NCBI RefSeq assembly: GCF_001438705.1
Contig: NZ_JQBP01000001.1
Coordinates: forward strand, 229,220-293,219
Length of the DNA: 64,000 nucleotides
Source of the DNA: Weissella kandleri
GTDB lineage: Bacteria > Bacillota > Bacilli > Lactobacillales > Lactobacillaceae
Reading direction: 5' to 3'
How positions within the stretch are numbered: the first letter of the stretch is position 1; every line of letters begins with the position of its first letter. Shown one piece after another: positions 9,284 through 17,889 of this stretch. Below the pieces are notes generated by a model. It ran no database searches. It had not been told where the DNA came from and was given only the letters and a program-made list of their open reading frames with translations. Position numbers and translations under genes: made by a program.

Positions 9284-9342
9284 GAAGTTTCATGAATGAA
9301 GGTATATAATAAAAGAGTTTAATAGAAAAAGGAGTGTTTTAA

Positions 9343-10272
9343 ATGAAAAAAGGTTGGTTAATAAGCGGCGTAATTATCGTTTTAGCTGGTGGATTAATTG
9401 CGTTTGGAATGTCAAACGGCAAGAATGTGGCGACTTCTAATAGTGGATCAGTATCTGAACAGGAGTTATATCAAAAATTGAAGAAGACTCCAGAAGGTAA
9501 GCAGACTTTCGCGAACATGATGATTAAAAAGGTTTTGGAGAAAGACCACAAGAAAGATGTCGACCAAAAGGAACTTGATCATCAATATGATAAAGCACAA
9601 AAGCAGTACGGTGACAGTTTTGAATCTACTTTAGCTCAAAGTGGTATGACAACTGAAACGTATCGTGATAATTTGTATTTATCAGCGTTGGAAAAAGCGG
9701 CATTTAAAGATAATCAACATTTTTCAAATAAGGATTTAAAAAAAGCGTACCAAGCTTATACGCCTGAGGTGAACATTTCAGTGATTAAAACGAATTCCGA
9801 AGAAGATGCTAAGACAGTTATTGATGACTTGAATAATGGTAAGGACTTCGCCCAAGAGGCTAAAGATAAGTCAACCGACACAACTAGTAAGGATAAGGGT
9901 GGAAAATTAGACGCCTTTGATTCAACGGTTGATTCAACGGTGGTTAGCCCTGAGGTAAAAAAGGCGGCCTTTGGCTTGAAGAAGGGTGATTATACTAAGA
10001 ATCCTGTTAAAGTAGCTGCTAATGCTGCGACAGGAGCAACAGGTGAATCTTATTATATCGTTAAGCTCAACGACCGAGATACCAAGGGTAGCTTCAATAG
10101 TTTGAAGGGTAAGATGAAGGATGTCTTGGTTGATCAAAAGTTGGCTAAGGATAGTACGTCCATGCAAAGCTTTATTGGACAACAATTGGATAAAGCCAAG
10201 GTTCATATCTCAGATAAGGACTTGAAGGATGCGTTAGCCAGTTATACGCAAGCAGCACAAACCAATAAGTAA
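9343..10272 (+). CDS. prsA: PrsA-family extracellular foldase (parvulin-type peptidylprolyl isomerase)
   Basis: A 309-residue exported protein with an N-terminal hydrophobic segment (about residues 5-24), a helical chaperone region, a parvulin-like domain (about 137-245) and a Lys/Asp-rich C-terminal region. PrsA proteins help secreted proteins fold outside the membrane. The usual lipobox cysteine is absent (LAGGLIAFGMSNG), so the protein is probably held by an uncleaved N-terminal helix or released, not lipid-anchored. TATAAT at 9305-9310 may be its own -10 element, and a hairpin terminator closes the gene. The parvulin domain is divergent, so isomerase activity is uncertain. Confidence 0.8.
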   Translation: MKKGWLISGVIIVLAGGLIAFGMSNGKNVATSNSGSVSEQELYQKLKKTPEGKQTFANMMIKKVLEKDHKKDVDQKELDHQYDKAQKQYGDSFESTLAQSGMTTETYRDNLYLSALEKAAFKDNQHFSNKDLKKAYQAYTPEVNISVIKTNSEEDAKTVIDDLNNGKDFAQEAKDKSTDTTSKDKGGKLDAFDSTVDSTVVSPEVKKAAFGLKKGDYTKNPVKVAANAATGATGESYYIVKLNDRDTKGSFNSLKGKMKDVLVDQKLAKDSTSMQSFIGQQLDKAKVHISDKDLKDALASYTQAAQTNK

Positions 10273-10291
10273 TTGGTATTAATTGTTAAAC

Positions 10292-10327
10292 AACGTTCGT
10301 GGAGATAAAATTCCAACGAACGTTTTT
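10292..10327 (+). terminator. Rho-independent terminator after prsA
   Basis: AACGTTCGTGGA pairs with TCCAACGAACGTT (one bulged A), followed by a T run. Confidence 0.75.
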
Positions 10328-10445
10328 AATTTAGAATAAAATGTAAACGCATACATATAAGTAGACACTTGGCGTATTTAAATTTTGAAAAACATTTTAT
10401 AATAATGGTGTTCATGGATAAGATTGATGAAGGAAGGTTTGTGGA

Positions 10446-11387
10446 ATGGTTAATAATATTTGGATTGATTGCGATCCAGGTCATGATGATGCATTGGCTA
10501 TCTTGGTTGCGCTGGCACATCCGCAGCAATTGAAGGTGTTAGGGATTTCGACTGTTGGGGGAAATGAATCACTTTTAAAAGTAACGCGAAATGCACGTAA
10601 TATTTTAGAATTGTTGAATGCTGATGTACCCCTTATTGCTGGTGCGAAGGGACCGTTAATTAAACCCTTAAAGAGTGCCCCAGAAGCACATGGTGAAAGT
10701 GGGATGGATGGAATTGATTTTCCAGCCCCACTATACCCAATTTTACATGTTAACTTAATTGAATATTGGTACCATTTATTAATGGATAGTGATGAAACTA
10801 TTACGTTCGTTGGGATTGGTCCTCTAACGAATTTAGCGTTGTTATTGCAAACATATCCTGATGTTAAGTCAAAGATTGAGATGATTTGTTTAATGGGAGG
10901 TGGAATTTCACATGGTAATATTACGCCTGCTTCTGAATTTAATATTTATGTTGATCCTGAAGCAGCTAAAATCGTTTTCAATTCTGGAGTACCAGTTGTG
11001 ATGGCTGGTTTAGACGTGACAGAAAAATCATATTTGACTCGAGAAGAAATAGATAGTTTAAAAAGCAGAGGTGGAATTTCACAAAAGGTATATGGCTTGT
11101 TGGATTTTTATAATCAGTCTGGGCGTCAGTTTGGGTTTGAGAATAGTCCGTTGCATGATTTGTGCACTATTGTGTATTTATTAGATTCTAATGTGTTTGA
11201 AGGTAAAAACTATTCTGTCGAAGTAGTAACAGATGAGGGCGTGACACGGGGGATGACTTTAGCTGATTTAAGAAAAAAACCAAAAATTCAAAATAATATT
11301 TTAGTATTATTAGATTCCAAACGTGATCGTTATGTCTCGTATTTAATGGATAGTCTCGCGTATTTTGATTATAAATTGGCAGATTAG
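10446..11387 (+). CDS. Inosine/uridine-preferring nucleoside hydrolase
   Basis: A 313-residue nucleoside hydrolase that splits ribonucleosides into base and ribose in the cytosol. The N-terminal calcium-binding and catalytic cluster DCDPGHDDALA (about residues 7-17) is intact. The family's MGGG and NIYVDPEAA phrases lie mid-protein, with the late active-site HD at SPLHDL. The ATG follows GAAGGAAGG. It is followed after ten bases by a PnuC-like transporter, so the pair may take up and cleave a nucleoside, possibly nicotinamide riboside. Codon use is a little more AT-rich than in the housekeeping genes around it. Substrate is not determined. Confidence 0.92.
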   Translation: MVNNIWIDCDPGHDDALAILVALAHPQQLKVLGISTVGGNESLLKVTRNARNILELLNADVPLIAGAKGPLIKPLKSAPEAHGESGMDGIDFPAPLYPILHVNLIEYWYHLLMDSDETITFVGIGPLTNLALLLQTYPDVKSKIEMICLMGGGISHGNITPASEFNIYVDPEAAKIVFNSGVPVVMAGLDVTEKSYLTREEIDSLKSRGGISQKVYGLLDFYNQSGRQFGFENSPLHDLCTIVYLLDSNVFEGKNYSVEVVTDEGVTRGMTLADLRKKPKIQNNILVLLDSKRDRYVSYLMDSLAYFDYKLAD

Positions 11388-11397
11388 GAGGAAAATC

Positions 11398-12093
11398 ATG
11401 AATAAAAGAATACAGATGCGTAATATTGTTTTAAAAATTATTCTGATTATGGGATTAGCTGTAGGAGTTTATCTTTCGTTTCAACAAAGTTTTCCTGCTA
11501 TTTTAAATTCTGCAAGTAAGACAGTTCAAAATACGTATATTTGGACTTCGATTATCGCTATGTTTGCTGGATTTATTAATATATATTACACAACAAAAAG
11601 GGATGTTAAATTTATTTATCCTGATCTGATTAATTTGATAATGACGATTGTCGCTTTATTTTTAGCTCAAACTTATTCAATGATTCCTTTGAGTTTTTGG
11701 GGAATTATTGTTGGTTTTATCCAATATTTTGACTGGAAAAGTAATGTGACTGAAACTGGTGAGACTAAGCTTTTACGTGTAGATAAAACAGCCATTTATA
11801 TTATGTTAGCAGGGGCTGTAGTAGCGTTTTTAATAGTTGGAATTCTGATGATAATTGGTCATGAGGGACAGGGACTAATAACCGGGGCTTTTACGACTGG
11901 TACTGGGTTAATTGCCAGCTTTTTATTGGCCAAACGCTACTTTATTGCAGAATATATCTTTTTTGCTTTAAACGTTTTGATGTTATCAACCTATTTGATT
12001 TCTGGGCAATTTATGTTGATGATTGTACCATTGGTGTATTTTGCTAATAATATTGTATTCTTATTTTTTAATCGGGTTAGCGACTACGATTAA
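11398..12093 (+). CDS. PnuC-like nicotinamide riboside/nucleoside transporter
   Basis: A 231-residue integral membrane protein with about seven hydrophobic helices. The segment FWGIIVGFIQYFDWKSN and the layout of the last helices resemble the PnuC facilitators, which bring in nicotinamide riboside and related compounds. The start is set by the strong AGGAGG ending seven bases before the ATG at 11398; an upstream in-frame ATG at 11365 lies inside the hydrolase gene and lacks such a site. Coupling to the nucleoside hydrolase supports a nucleoside substrate. The family assignment is moderate because the match is by topology and short motifs. Confidence 0.6.
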   Translation: MNKRIQMRNIVLKIILIMGLAVGVYLSFQQSFPAILNSASKTVQNTYIWTSIIAMFAGFINIYYTTKRDVKFIYPDLINLIMTIVALFLAQTYSMIPLSFWGIIVGFIQYFDWKSNVTETGETKLLRVDKTAIYIMLAGAVVAFLIVGILMIIGHEGQGLITGAFTTGTGLIASFLLAKRYFIAEYIFFALNVLMLSTYLISGQFMLMIVPLVYFANNIVFLFFNRVSDYD

Positions 12094-12100
12094 GGTAATA

Positions 12101-12128
12101 TTGGCGACTGAACTTAATTTGGTATAAT
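12101..12128 (+). promoter_or_regulatory. Promoter of the Crp/Fnr gene
   Basis: TTGGCG (12101-12106) and TATAAT (12123-12128) are 16 bases apart, a good sigma-A type promoter 36 bases upstream of the ATG. Confidence 0.55.
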
Positions 12129-12164
12129 GACTTTAATGGCTGATAATTCGAAAGGCATATAATC

Positions 12165-12869
12165 ATGAGAAATAGTGATTTAGATGATATGTGGCACAAA
12201 TATAATGACAAGCATGAATTTAATTATCAAATGGTTCAAGATTTTGTTGATCAGCATGGGCAAAGGCTCAAATATTTGAAGGGGGAACAATTAGTTGAGG
12301 CCGGTGATGACACAAGGTATGTTTATTTTATTGTACAAGGGGTAGTTCGTGGTAAAAAAATTTATTTGGATGGTAGCGAATATAGTTATTTTGAAGTGGA
12401 CAATCAACGAGGGAATATTGGGTTATTAGAGCTATTAGCGATGGAAAATCAATATGTAGTGACGGTACATTGCTTAACTCCAGTAGAAGTTGTGCGGATA
12501 GATTATAAAATTTTATATCCTAAATTAATGGAAGATGTTTATTTATTAAGGAGTTGTTTAAAATTAGTGGCAAACGATTTATACAATTTATCGCATCGAG
12601 AAGGGCGATTTTTTCATCTAAAAGGCATCGATCGGATAAGATTATCATTTATGAATTATTATGAACATATATCAAAACACCATGAAACGATCGTGTTGGA
12701 GCATAAAACGCAAAAAGATTTAGCGATGCAAATTGGATTAAGTGTAAGAACTGTATCACGGTCCTTGAAAATTATGACCGATAATCATGAAATTCAAGTT
12801 TTAGGCCGTAAAATTAAAATTACTCCCCAAAATTATCAGATGATGATACAGCAAATCAATAACTTATAA
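12165..12869 (+). CDS. Crp/Fnr family transcriptional regulator
   Basis: A 234-residue regulator with an N-terminal cyclic-nucleotide-binding-like beta-barrel (about residues 30-135), a long dimerisation helix, and a C-terminal winged helix (about 165-225). The recognition region is KDLAMQIGLSVRTVSRSLKIM. It has no N-terminal cysteine cluster, so it is not an oxygen-sensing Fnr, and no cAMP phosphate-binding Arg-Ser pair is obvious. The effector is unknown. It has its own promoter and shares a bidirectional terminator with the convergent tetR gene. It follows the nucleoside hydrolase and PnuC-like genes and may control them, but no operator was found. Confidence 0.85.
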   Translation: MRNSDLDDMWHKYNDKHEFNYQMVQDFVDQHGQRLKYLKGEQLVEAGDDTRYVYFIVQGVVRGKKIYLDGSEYSYFEVDNQRGNIGLLELLAMENQYVVTVHCLTPVEVVRIDYKILYPKLMEDVYLLRSCLKLVANDLYNLSHREGRFFHLKGIDRIRLSFMNYYEHISKHHETIVLEHKTQKDLAMQIGLSVRTVSRSLKIMTDNHEIQVLGRKIKITPQNYQMMIQQINNL

Positions 12870-12894
12870 TTTATTTTTAGACAGTAAAGATTAA

Positions 12895-12935
12895 CAAAAA
12901 AAGCCAGCGAGTTAAAAAACTTGTCGGCTTTTTTA
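12895..12935. terminator. Bidirectional terminator between the Crp/Fnr and TetR genes
   Basis: The arms AAAAAGCCAGCGAGTT and AACTTGTCGGCTTTTT form a long stem with an A run on one side and a T run on the other, between convergent genes. Confidence 0.75.
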
Positions 12936-12956
12936 ATTTACGGCAAAAGGAAATCA

Positions 12957-13508
12957 TTACAAAAATTTTTCTTGGGCGTCCGTCATTTCTTTAGACATTT
13001 CGGCGAGCTCTTTGATGGTTTCTTGCATCCCCGTCGAGATCCAACGAATCGCAATGGCTAACATCCCTGAGGCCGTAAAATCAGAAATATAATCGACGAC
13101 GGCTGCATTGGTAGCATGGTCACGCAAGATATTAGAATAAAGTCCATGCAAAATATCACGCAAAGGTGGATAGAATTGTTCACGTAAACCAGCATTTAAA
13201 AGAATTGCAATCACAACGGCATTAGATTGAATAAATTCAAAAAAGGCGGTTGCAACAACACGTGATTCATTGGGCAAATGTTGGGCTTCATGCGCAAAGT
13301 CAGATGTCAATTGTTCAACGATAGTAGCAATAACACTCTCTTTGGTACCAAAGTTCCGATAAAAAGCCATTCGAGACACGCCTGCCTTACGGGCGATATC
13401 AGTTACCGCAAGTTGGTCATAGGACTGGCTTTGGAGGAGTGTTAAAGTTGCATCAATAATTTGATCATCCGTTTGTTGACGGATACTTTCAGTTTGAATG
13501 TTTTTCAT
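12957..13508 (-). CDS. TetR/AcrR family transcriptional regulator
   Basis: A 183-residue TetR-type regulator. The N-terminal helix-turn-helix reads TDIARKAGVSRMAFYRNFGTKE (about residues 35-56), followed by a helical ligand-binding domain without a recognisable specificity. I place the start at the ATG at 13508 (MKNIQTES); a TTG five codons earlier is open but lies next to the upstream terminator. A TATACT element ends only six bases before this ATG. The gene follows the mevalonate operon on the same strand but is separated from it by a strong terminator, so it is probably not part of that operon. Target unknown. Confidence 0.85.
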   Translation of the reverse strand: MKNIQTESIRQQTDDQIIDATLTLLQSQSYDQLAVTDIARKAGVSRMAFYRNFGTKESVIATIVEQLTSDFAHEAQHLPNESRVVATAFFEFIQSNAVVIAILLNAGLREQFYPPLRDILHGLYSNILRDHATNAAVVDYISDFTASGMLAIAIRWISTGMQETIKELAEMSKEMTDAQEKFL

Positions 13509-13521
13509 AGTTCCAGTATAC

Positions 13522-13552
13522 AAAAAAACAGCGATGAATTAGAACATCGCTG
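13522..13552 (-). terminator. Terminator of the mevalonate operon (minus strand)
   Basis: CAGCGATG and CATCGCTG form a perfect 8-bp stem with an 8-base loop; read on the minus strand it runs into seven T residues. It lies just downstream of fni and just upstream of tetR. Confidence 0.75.
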
Positions 13553-13609
13553 CAAAATATGATGATAGTTTAGCATTCTTTATTAGTTTATAGAGAACTT
13601 AAGACAAAA

Positions 13610-14674
13610 TTAAAAATTTTGAAAATTGTTTAACTTAAGGTGCCGTTGTTGGGCGTAGTTGGCTAATTCAGCGTCGACCACAAAGGGAGCTTTCTGTAAA
13701 TCAGACCGAGTTTTGGCACCTAATAAAGTGTAAAGCTTTGGTAAATGTTTTTGCCAAAGTTGAATTTCATCGACTAATGAATCAGCTCCTTGATTCAATA
13801 AAATGTGGAGGAAATAACCTGCCACACCAATATTTTCTGCACCGAGGACTTGTGCTTTGACTACATCCAAGGGTGATTGGATTCCCCCTGTAGCAAAAAT
13901 ATGCTGCTGGGCGGTTTGCGCTTCTAACAATGATTCAGCGGTAGTTTGACCCCAATCGTAGAGATAGGCGTGGGCATGTTCTTTATAATTGGTGTGGTTG
14001 CGCCGGTCTTCAATGCGGGCAAAGTTAGTCCCTGAACGCCCACCAACATTAATATACTTTGCACCAAGAGCTTCTAAGGTTTGAATAGTGTGCAAATCCA
14101 TGCCAAAGCCTACTTCCTTGATGATGACGGGAACCGGGCTAGTCGCAATAATTTCCCCTAAAGATTCATGCCAGTGGAAGTTACGGTCGCCCTCAGCCAT
14201 GACAATTTCTTGAGCTGCGTTAATATGAATTTCTAAGGCATTGGCATCAATCATATTGATGACCCGCTGTGCTTCATAGGCCGTGTGACCAGCTCCGAGG
14301 TTAGCAATTAAAAAGCCATTTGGATTCTTTTTACGAGCGATTTCAAATGATGGGATGGCCTCGAAATCTTTCAAAGCAATACTTTGGGAACCCACGGCCA
14401 TGGCTAAGCCAGTTTCTTTGGCAACTTCAGCTAACTGTCCATTAATCTGGCTTGATTTTTCGCTACCGCCGGTCATCGCTTCAATATAAAACGGAAATGG
14501 CCAAGGAAACTCAGTATTGTCTGAAGCGAGATTAACCTGATTGACACTAGTTTCGGGTAAAGCTTTGTGAATTAAACGAACTTGGTTCAAAGAAGAAGTG
14601 GGCTGCATTTTACGGTACTCTGCTTCAGCAAGAGCAAGATGTTCATCTTTACGATGGGCATGTTCTGATTCCAT
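13610..14674 (-). CDS. fni: Type 2 isopentenyl-diphosphate delta-isomerase
   Basis: A 354-residue FMN- and NADPH-dependent isomerase that interconverts isopentenyl and dimethylallyl diphosphate, the last step before prenyl chain building. Seen are the N-terminal RKDEHL phrase, the EAMTGGS segment, the GSQS phosphate loop, HINAAQE with the catalytic-region Gln, and the late FMN-phosphate GG motifs (NVGGRSGTNF, ATGGIQSP). It is the last gene of the mvk-mvaD-mvaK2-fni operon, 21 bases after mvaK2, with a GGGAGGAA ribosome binding site. Length and motifs are normal. Confidence 0.95.
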   Translation of the reverse strand: MESEHAHRKDEHLALAEAEYRKMQPTSSLNQVRLIHKALPETSVNQVNLASDNTEFPWPFPFYIEAMTGGSEKSSQINGQLAEVAKETGLAMAVGSQSIALKDFEAIPSFEIARKKNPNGFLIANLGAGHTAYEAQRVINMIDANALEIHINAAQEIVMAEGDRNFHWHESLGEIIATSPVPVIIKEVGFGMDLHTIQTLEALGAKYINVGGRSGTNFARIEDRRNHTNYKEHAHAYLYDWGQTTAESLLEAQTAQQHIFATGGIQSPLDVVKAQVLGAENIGVAGYFLHILLNQGADSLVDEIQLWQKHLPKLYTLLGAKTRSDLQKAPFVVDAELANYAQQRHLKLNNFQNF

Positions 14675-14695
14675 CTGTGGTTCCTCCCGGGTAGG

Positions 14696-15742
14696 TTATT
14701 CATGATAAATGGTGAGTGGTAATGGTCTTAAATCGGCCTTGATGCAGGCTTGAATGAGGGCATGCCGTTTCGTTTTATCTTGAGTTGTAGTCCAAGCAAT
14801 GGCATTGTCACCATTACCTGCGCCGGAAATTTTACCAGGTACCGCAAATGTTTTTACGAGTTGGAGAAAATGATCCAACTGTGATGTACGGTAAGTAATA
14901 TTGGCTGCTTGCGTGTAGGTGAGAATTTCAGTTTGATTTTGTGTTAAAGCTTGTTGAAAAGCACCCCAATTTTCATTTTCCAGCGCTTGGTCCACCTGCT
15001 TGACAGTGGCTTGACTGGCTGATAAAAAGGTTGTCGGATCAACGGGTAAACGTTTTAAGCTACTTTGGGTGTCTGCTGGCGCTTGAGTCCAAGCAACCAA
15101 TGGCTCCCAGGTTGGTGGTTGATGCAGATTTTTTAATTGTAATTGTGGCCAATTCGTTTGGACAATTTTTGAGAGCGGCGTAGTACTTAGTTGATGTGTC
15201 AGCCAAGCGGTATCAAATTTTTCATAATAGACAATACCACCAAAGACCGCTGCTGCGACATCGCCCATCGACCCCTTTTGAAAATGGGGGAGTTGAAAGA
15301 GGGTTAACGTGGCTAATTTAAAAAGTTCGCGTTTGGTAAAAGGAACTTGATAATACGTCAGCAAAGCTTGGCAGACGCCGACTGCGGTTGCCCCGGAAGA
15401 ACCAAGCCCAATCTTTTGCCCATCTAATTCCAAGCCACTTGTAATCTTGAGTTGAAAGGGCTGGGTTTGTTTAATTTTCGTAGTTGGTAAATACGTAGCG
15501 ATGGTACGACAAGCTTGAATAACAATTTGCCAAGCATCATCACGGACCGGAGAAGATACCTTGTCAAAAATTGGCCCAGGATAGATGCCCAGCTGATCAC
15601 TGATGATTTGATAATTTCCACGAGACCGAATGGTAAAACGCATAAAGCGGTTCATCGCTAAAACAATACTAGCCTGGCCACTATATGTAGCCGCGAATTC
15701 TCCGGCGAGAAATAATTTACCGGGCACTTGAATTGTAACCAT
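14696..15742 (-). CDS. mvaK2: Phosphomevalonate kinase
   Basis: A 348-residue GHMP-superfamily kinase that phosphorylates 5-phosphomevalonate to the diphosphate. The N-terminal VPGKLFLAGEFA and the glycine-rich ATP loop GLGSSGATAVG (about residues 105-115) identify the family, and the third GHMP motif is KISGAGNGDNAIA near the C-terminus. The start is the ATG at 15742, with GAAGAGG upstream; an in-frame TTG six codons earlier lies inside mvaD. Only two bases separate it from the mvaD stop, so translational coupling is likely. Third gene in the pathway operon. Confidence 0.93.
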   Translation of the reverse strand: MVTIQVPGKLFLAGEFAATYSGQASIVLAMNRFMRFTIRSRGNYQIISDQLGIYPGPIFDKVSSPVRDDAWQIVIQACRTIATYLPTTKIKQTQPFQLKITSGLELDGQKIGLGSSGATAVGVCQALLTYYQVPFTKRELFKLATLTLFQLPHFQKGSMGDVAAAVFGGIVYYEKFDTAWLTHQLSTTPLSKIVQTNWPQLQLKNLHQPPTWEPLVAWTQAPADTQSSLKRLPVDPTTFLSASQATVKQVDQALENENWGAFQQALTQNQTEILTYTQAANITYRTSQLDHFLQLVKTFAVPGKISGAGNGDNAIAWTTTQDKTKRHALIQACIKADLRPLPLTIYHE

Positions 15743-15744
15743 CA

Positions 15745-16725
15745 CTAAACCTCTTCCCAAATCTGAATGCCGGGACCAGGGGTCGCAATTTGGGTCTTTA
15801 AATCGGGGTAAGTTTGTTGTAATTGCGTCATAATCGCTTCAGTATCTTGTGGTCGAGAGATAATTTTTACATTTGGTCCCGCGTCCATAGTGGCATAGAC
15901 GGAAAGCCCCTGTTCGCGCAGGGTTTGAACCATTTTAATCAAGCCCCATGAAGTATCCGTTAGATAATTAAATGGGGGATTAGCAACCATATTTTGCGCG
16001 TGCATTTCTAAAGCATTTTGTTCGGCTAGACGGCCTAAAGTGTCTAAATCATAGTTAGCAATCGCTGCTTGCATCGCAGGAACACTATTATTTGTGTGCT
16101 GGACCCAAGCTTGATAATAAGGTGAATTTGAAAAAGCGTTTTGCATCCCACTCCGTGAATCCACGGCTTTGGGTTGATCGGAAACAATTACGGTGATTAA
16201 TTGAATTGGCCAATCGACAGGATCTTTTAGAGAATGTGCCACGGAGTTATTGGAATCGGTTCCGCGATCCCATTGCACAAAACCGCCAAAAATTGAACGG
16301 CTAGCTGAGCCAGAGCCTTGCCGGGCTAACCGTGAAAGATCGCTTGGGTCTAAAGACATATGAGCCGCCGCAGAAGCAGCTCCAGCTAAAGCAGCAAAGG
16401 CGGAAGCCGAAGAAGCTAATCCCGCCGCGGTCGGTACGTGATTAATTGAAACCATCCGGGCATACGTTTTGATTCCAGCCAATTGGCGCACGAGATCGAG
16501 GAAACGCTCTATTTTTTGTCGCTCATGTGCTTTTAAAACCCGTCCATTTAAAATAATTTGATCATGCGGTAACTGTTCATCAAATTCGACGGTAGTTTCT
16601 GTATAAAATTCGTTTAAAGTCAAGCTAATGGAAGTGGTAGTGGGTAAAATGAGCTGGGCATCAGCTTTCCCCCAATATTTTAGCAAAGCGATATTAGTAT
16701 GTGCCCGTGCTGTATAGGCCGCCAT
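15745..16725 (-). CDS. mvaD: Diphosphomevalonate decarboxylase
   Basis: A 326-residue GHMP-fold enzyme that converts mevalonate 5-diphosphate to isopentenyl diphosphate with ATP use and CO2 loss. The N-terminus ARAHTNIALLKYWGK is diagnostic. The ATP loop PTAAGLASSASAFAA (about residues 97-111) and SGSASRSIFGGF are intact, and MDAGPNVKI holds the catalytic-region Asp. Length is normal. The ATG follows AAGGAGGCTTACAT. It lies between mvk (12 bases upstream) and mvaK2 in the operon. Confidence 0.96.
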   Translation of the reverse strand: MAAYTARAHTNIALLKYWGKADAQLILPTTTSISLTLNEFYTETTVEFDEQLPHDQIILNGRVLKAHERQKIERFLDLVRQLAGIKTYARMVSINHVPTAAGLASSASAFAALAGAASAAAHMSLDPSDLSRLARQGSGSASRSIFGGFVQWDRGTDSNNSVAHSLKDPVDWPIQLITVIVSDQPKAVDSRSGMQNAFSNSPYYQAWVQHTNNSVPAMQAAIANYDLDTLGRLAEQNALEMHAQNMVANPPFNYLTDTSWGLIKMVQTLREQGLSVYATMDAGPNVKIISRPQDTEAIMTQLQQTYPDLKTQIATPGPGIQIWEEV

Positions 16726-16737
16726 ATGTAAGCCTCC

Positions 16738-17673
16738 TTAATTTGTAGGGTATGTTTGCGTCCAAATTTCAGTTGCGCCAGCATTTTCTAAAGCCTCGAT
16801 AATACCATCTGCAGCTTTTTGATCAGGGGCTAAAGCTAGCATAGTTCCTCCGATACCACCGCCGGTCAGCTTGGCACCTAATGCGCCGGCTTGACGGGCC
16901 GCATGGATTAAGGTATCCAACTGTGGGTGAGAAACCCCCAAGGTTTGGAGCTCGGCTTGCGCTTGGTTCATTAATGAACCTAGTTCAGAAAGTGTGTTGA
17001 ATTGAAGAGCATGATGAGCCGCTGTGGTCAGTTCCCCTAAATGTTGAATGCTTTTTTTCGTCGTATGGGGTTGTTCTTCTAAGAGACTCCGAACGACTGA
17101 TACAGCCAGCCCGGTTTGTCCATGAATCCCAGTATCAGCTAGAATAAAAGTGGCATTCAGATTTAATTCAAAGGGCTGCGTTAATTCATTTTTAATAAAC
17201 CAAATGGGCAAGCTACTAGCTACCGTGGAGGTATCTAAACCAGAAGGCGATCCGTGGGTAATGCGTTCTTCTACCGCAGCCCAAGTTTGTAAGTGTTCGC
17301 TTGACAATGGCGTATCAAAAAAATCATAAAAAGCCCGGACAATTGAAATTGCACTGGCAGCCGAAGATCCCATCCCGCGTTCTTGTGGAATATCTGAGTT
17401 GATGTGTAGGGTAAAGGGCCGCTTTTTGGCGTTAAAAAAATCTAGTAAGCGCAAAATCAGTTGACGAATTCCTTCATAATTCTCCGCTAAACTTGAGAGT
17501 GGTCCTTGATAAGTGGGGGTGAAAATCATTTGCCCAGCTAATCGAGGCATAATGGTTGTTGTAAAGCTAATGTCAGGCAAAGGAAGAGCGATTGCCGGTT
17601 GACCATAAACAACGGAATGTTCACCCATTAAAATCACCTTTGCATGACTTTTACCTATTGATGTTTTTTTCAA
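16738..17673 (-). CDS. mvk: Mevalonate kinase
   Basis: A GHMP-superfamily kinase that phosphorylates mevalonate, the first kinase step of the pathway. Motifs are IGKSHAKVILMGEHSVVYG at the N-terminus, the ATP loop ERGMGSSAASAIS, and KLTGGGIGGTMLAL near the C-terminus. The open frame begins at an ATG at 17724, but that start and the ATG at 17688 lack a ribosome binding site and extend beyond the family N-terminus. A TTG at 17673 gives MKKTSIGKSHAK, the usual start of the family, with GGTGG eight bases upstream, so I chose it (312 residues). It is the first gene of the operon and is divergent from dinG. Confidence 0.92.
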   Translation of the reverse strand: MKKTSIGKSHAKVILMGEHSVVYGQPAIALPLPDISFTTTIMPRLAGQMIFTPTYQGPLSSLAENYEGIRQLILRLLDFFNAKKRPFTLHINSDIPQERGMGSSAASAISIVRAFYDFFDTPLSSEHLQTWAAVEERITHGSPSGLDTSTVASSLPIWFIKNELTQPFELNLNATFILADTGIHGQTGLAVSVVRSLLEEQPHTTKKSIQHLGELTTAAHHALQFNTLSELGSLMNQAQAELQTLGVSHPQLDTLIHAARQAGALGAKLTGGGIGGTMLALAPDQKAADGIIEALENAGATEIWTQTYPTN

Positions 17674-17889
17674 AATCTTAACCACCATTTCTAAATAAGT
17701 ATCGTTAATAAAACATTTTACCAAGCTTTCATTAAAAAAATAAGTTATTTTATGAATGTATTAAACTTTTCGGCGACAAAACACTTATTGATTGGCGCTT
17801 TTTGATTTTACGTGGCACCGGGTTGTTGTGAAAATCCGCGGTGATATATATGATACATGTTACAATAGTTTTATCATATTGGAGAATAA

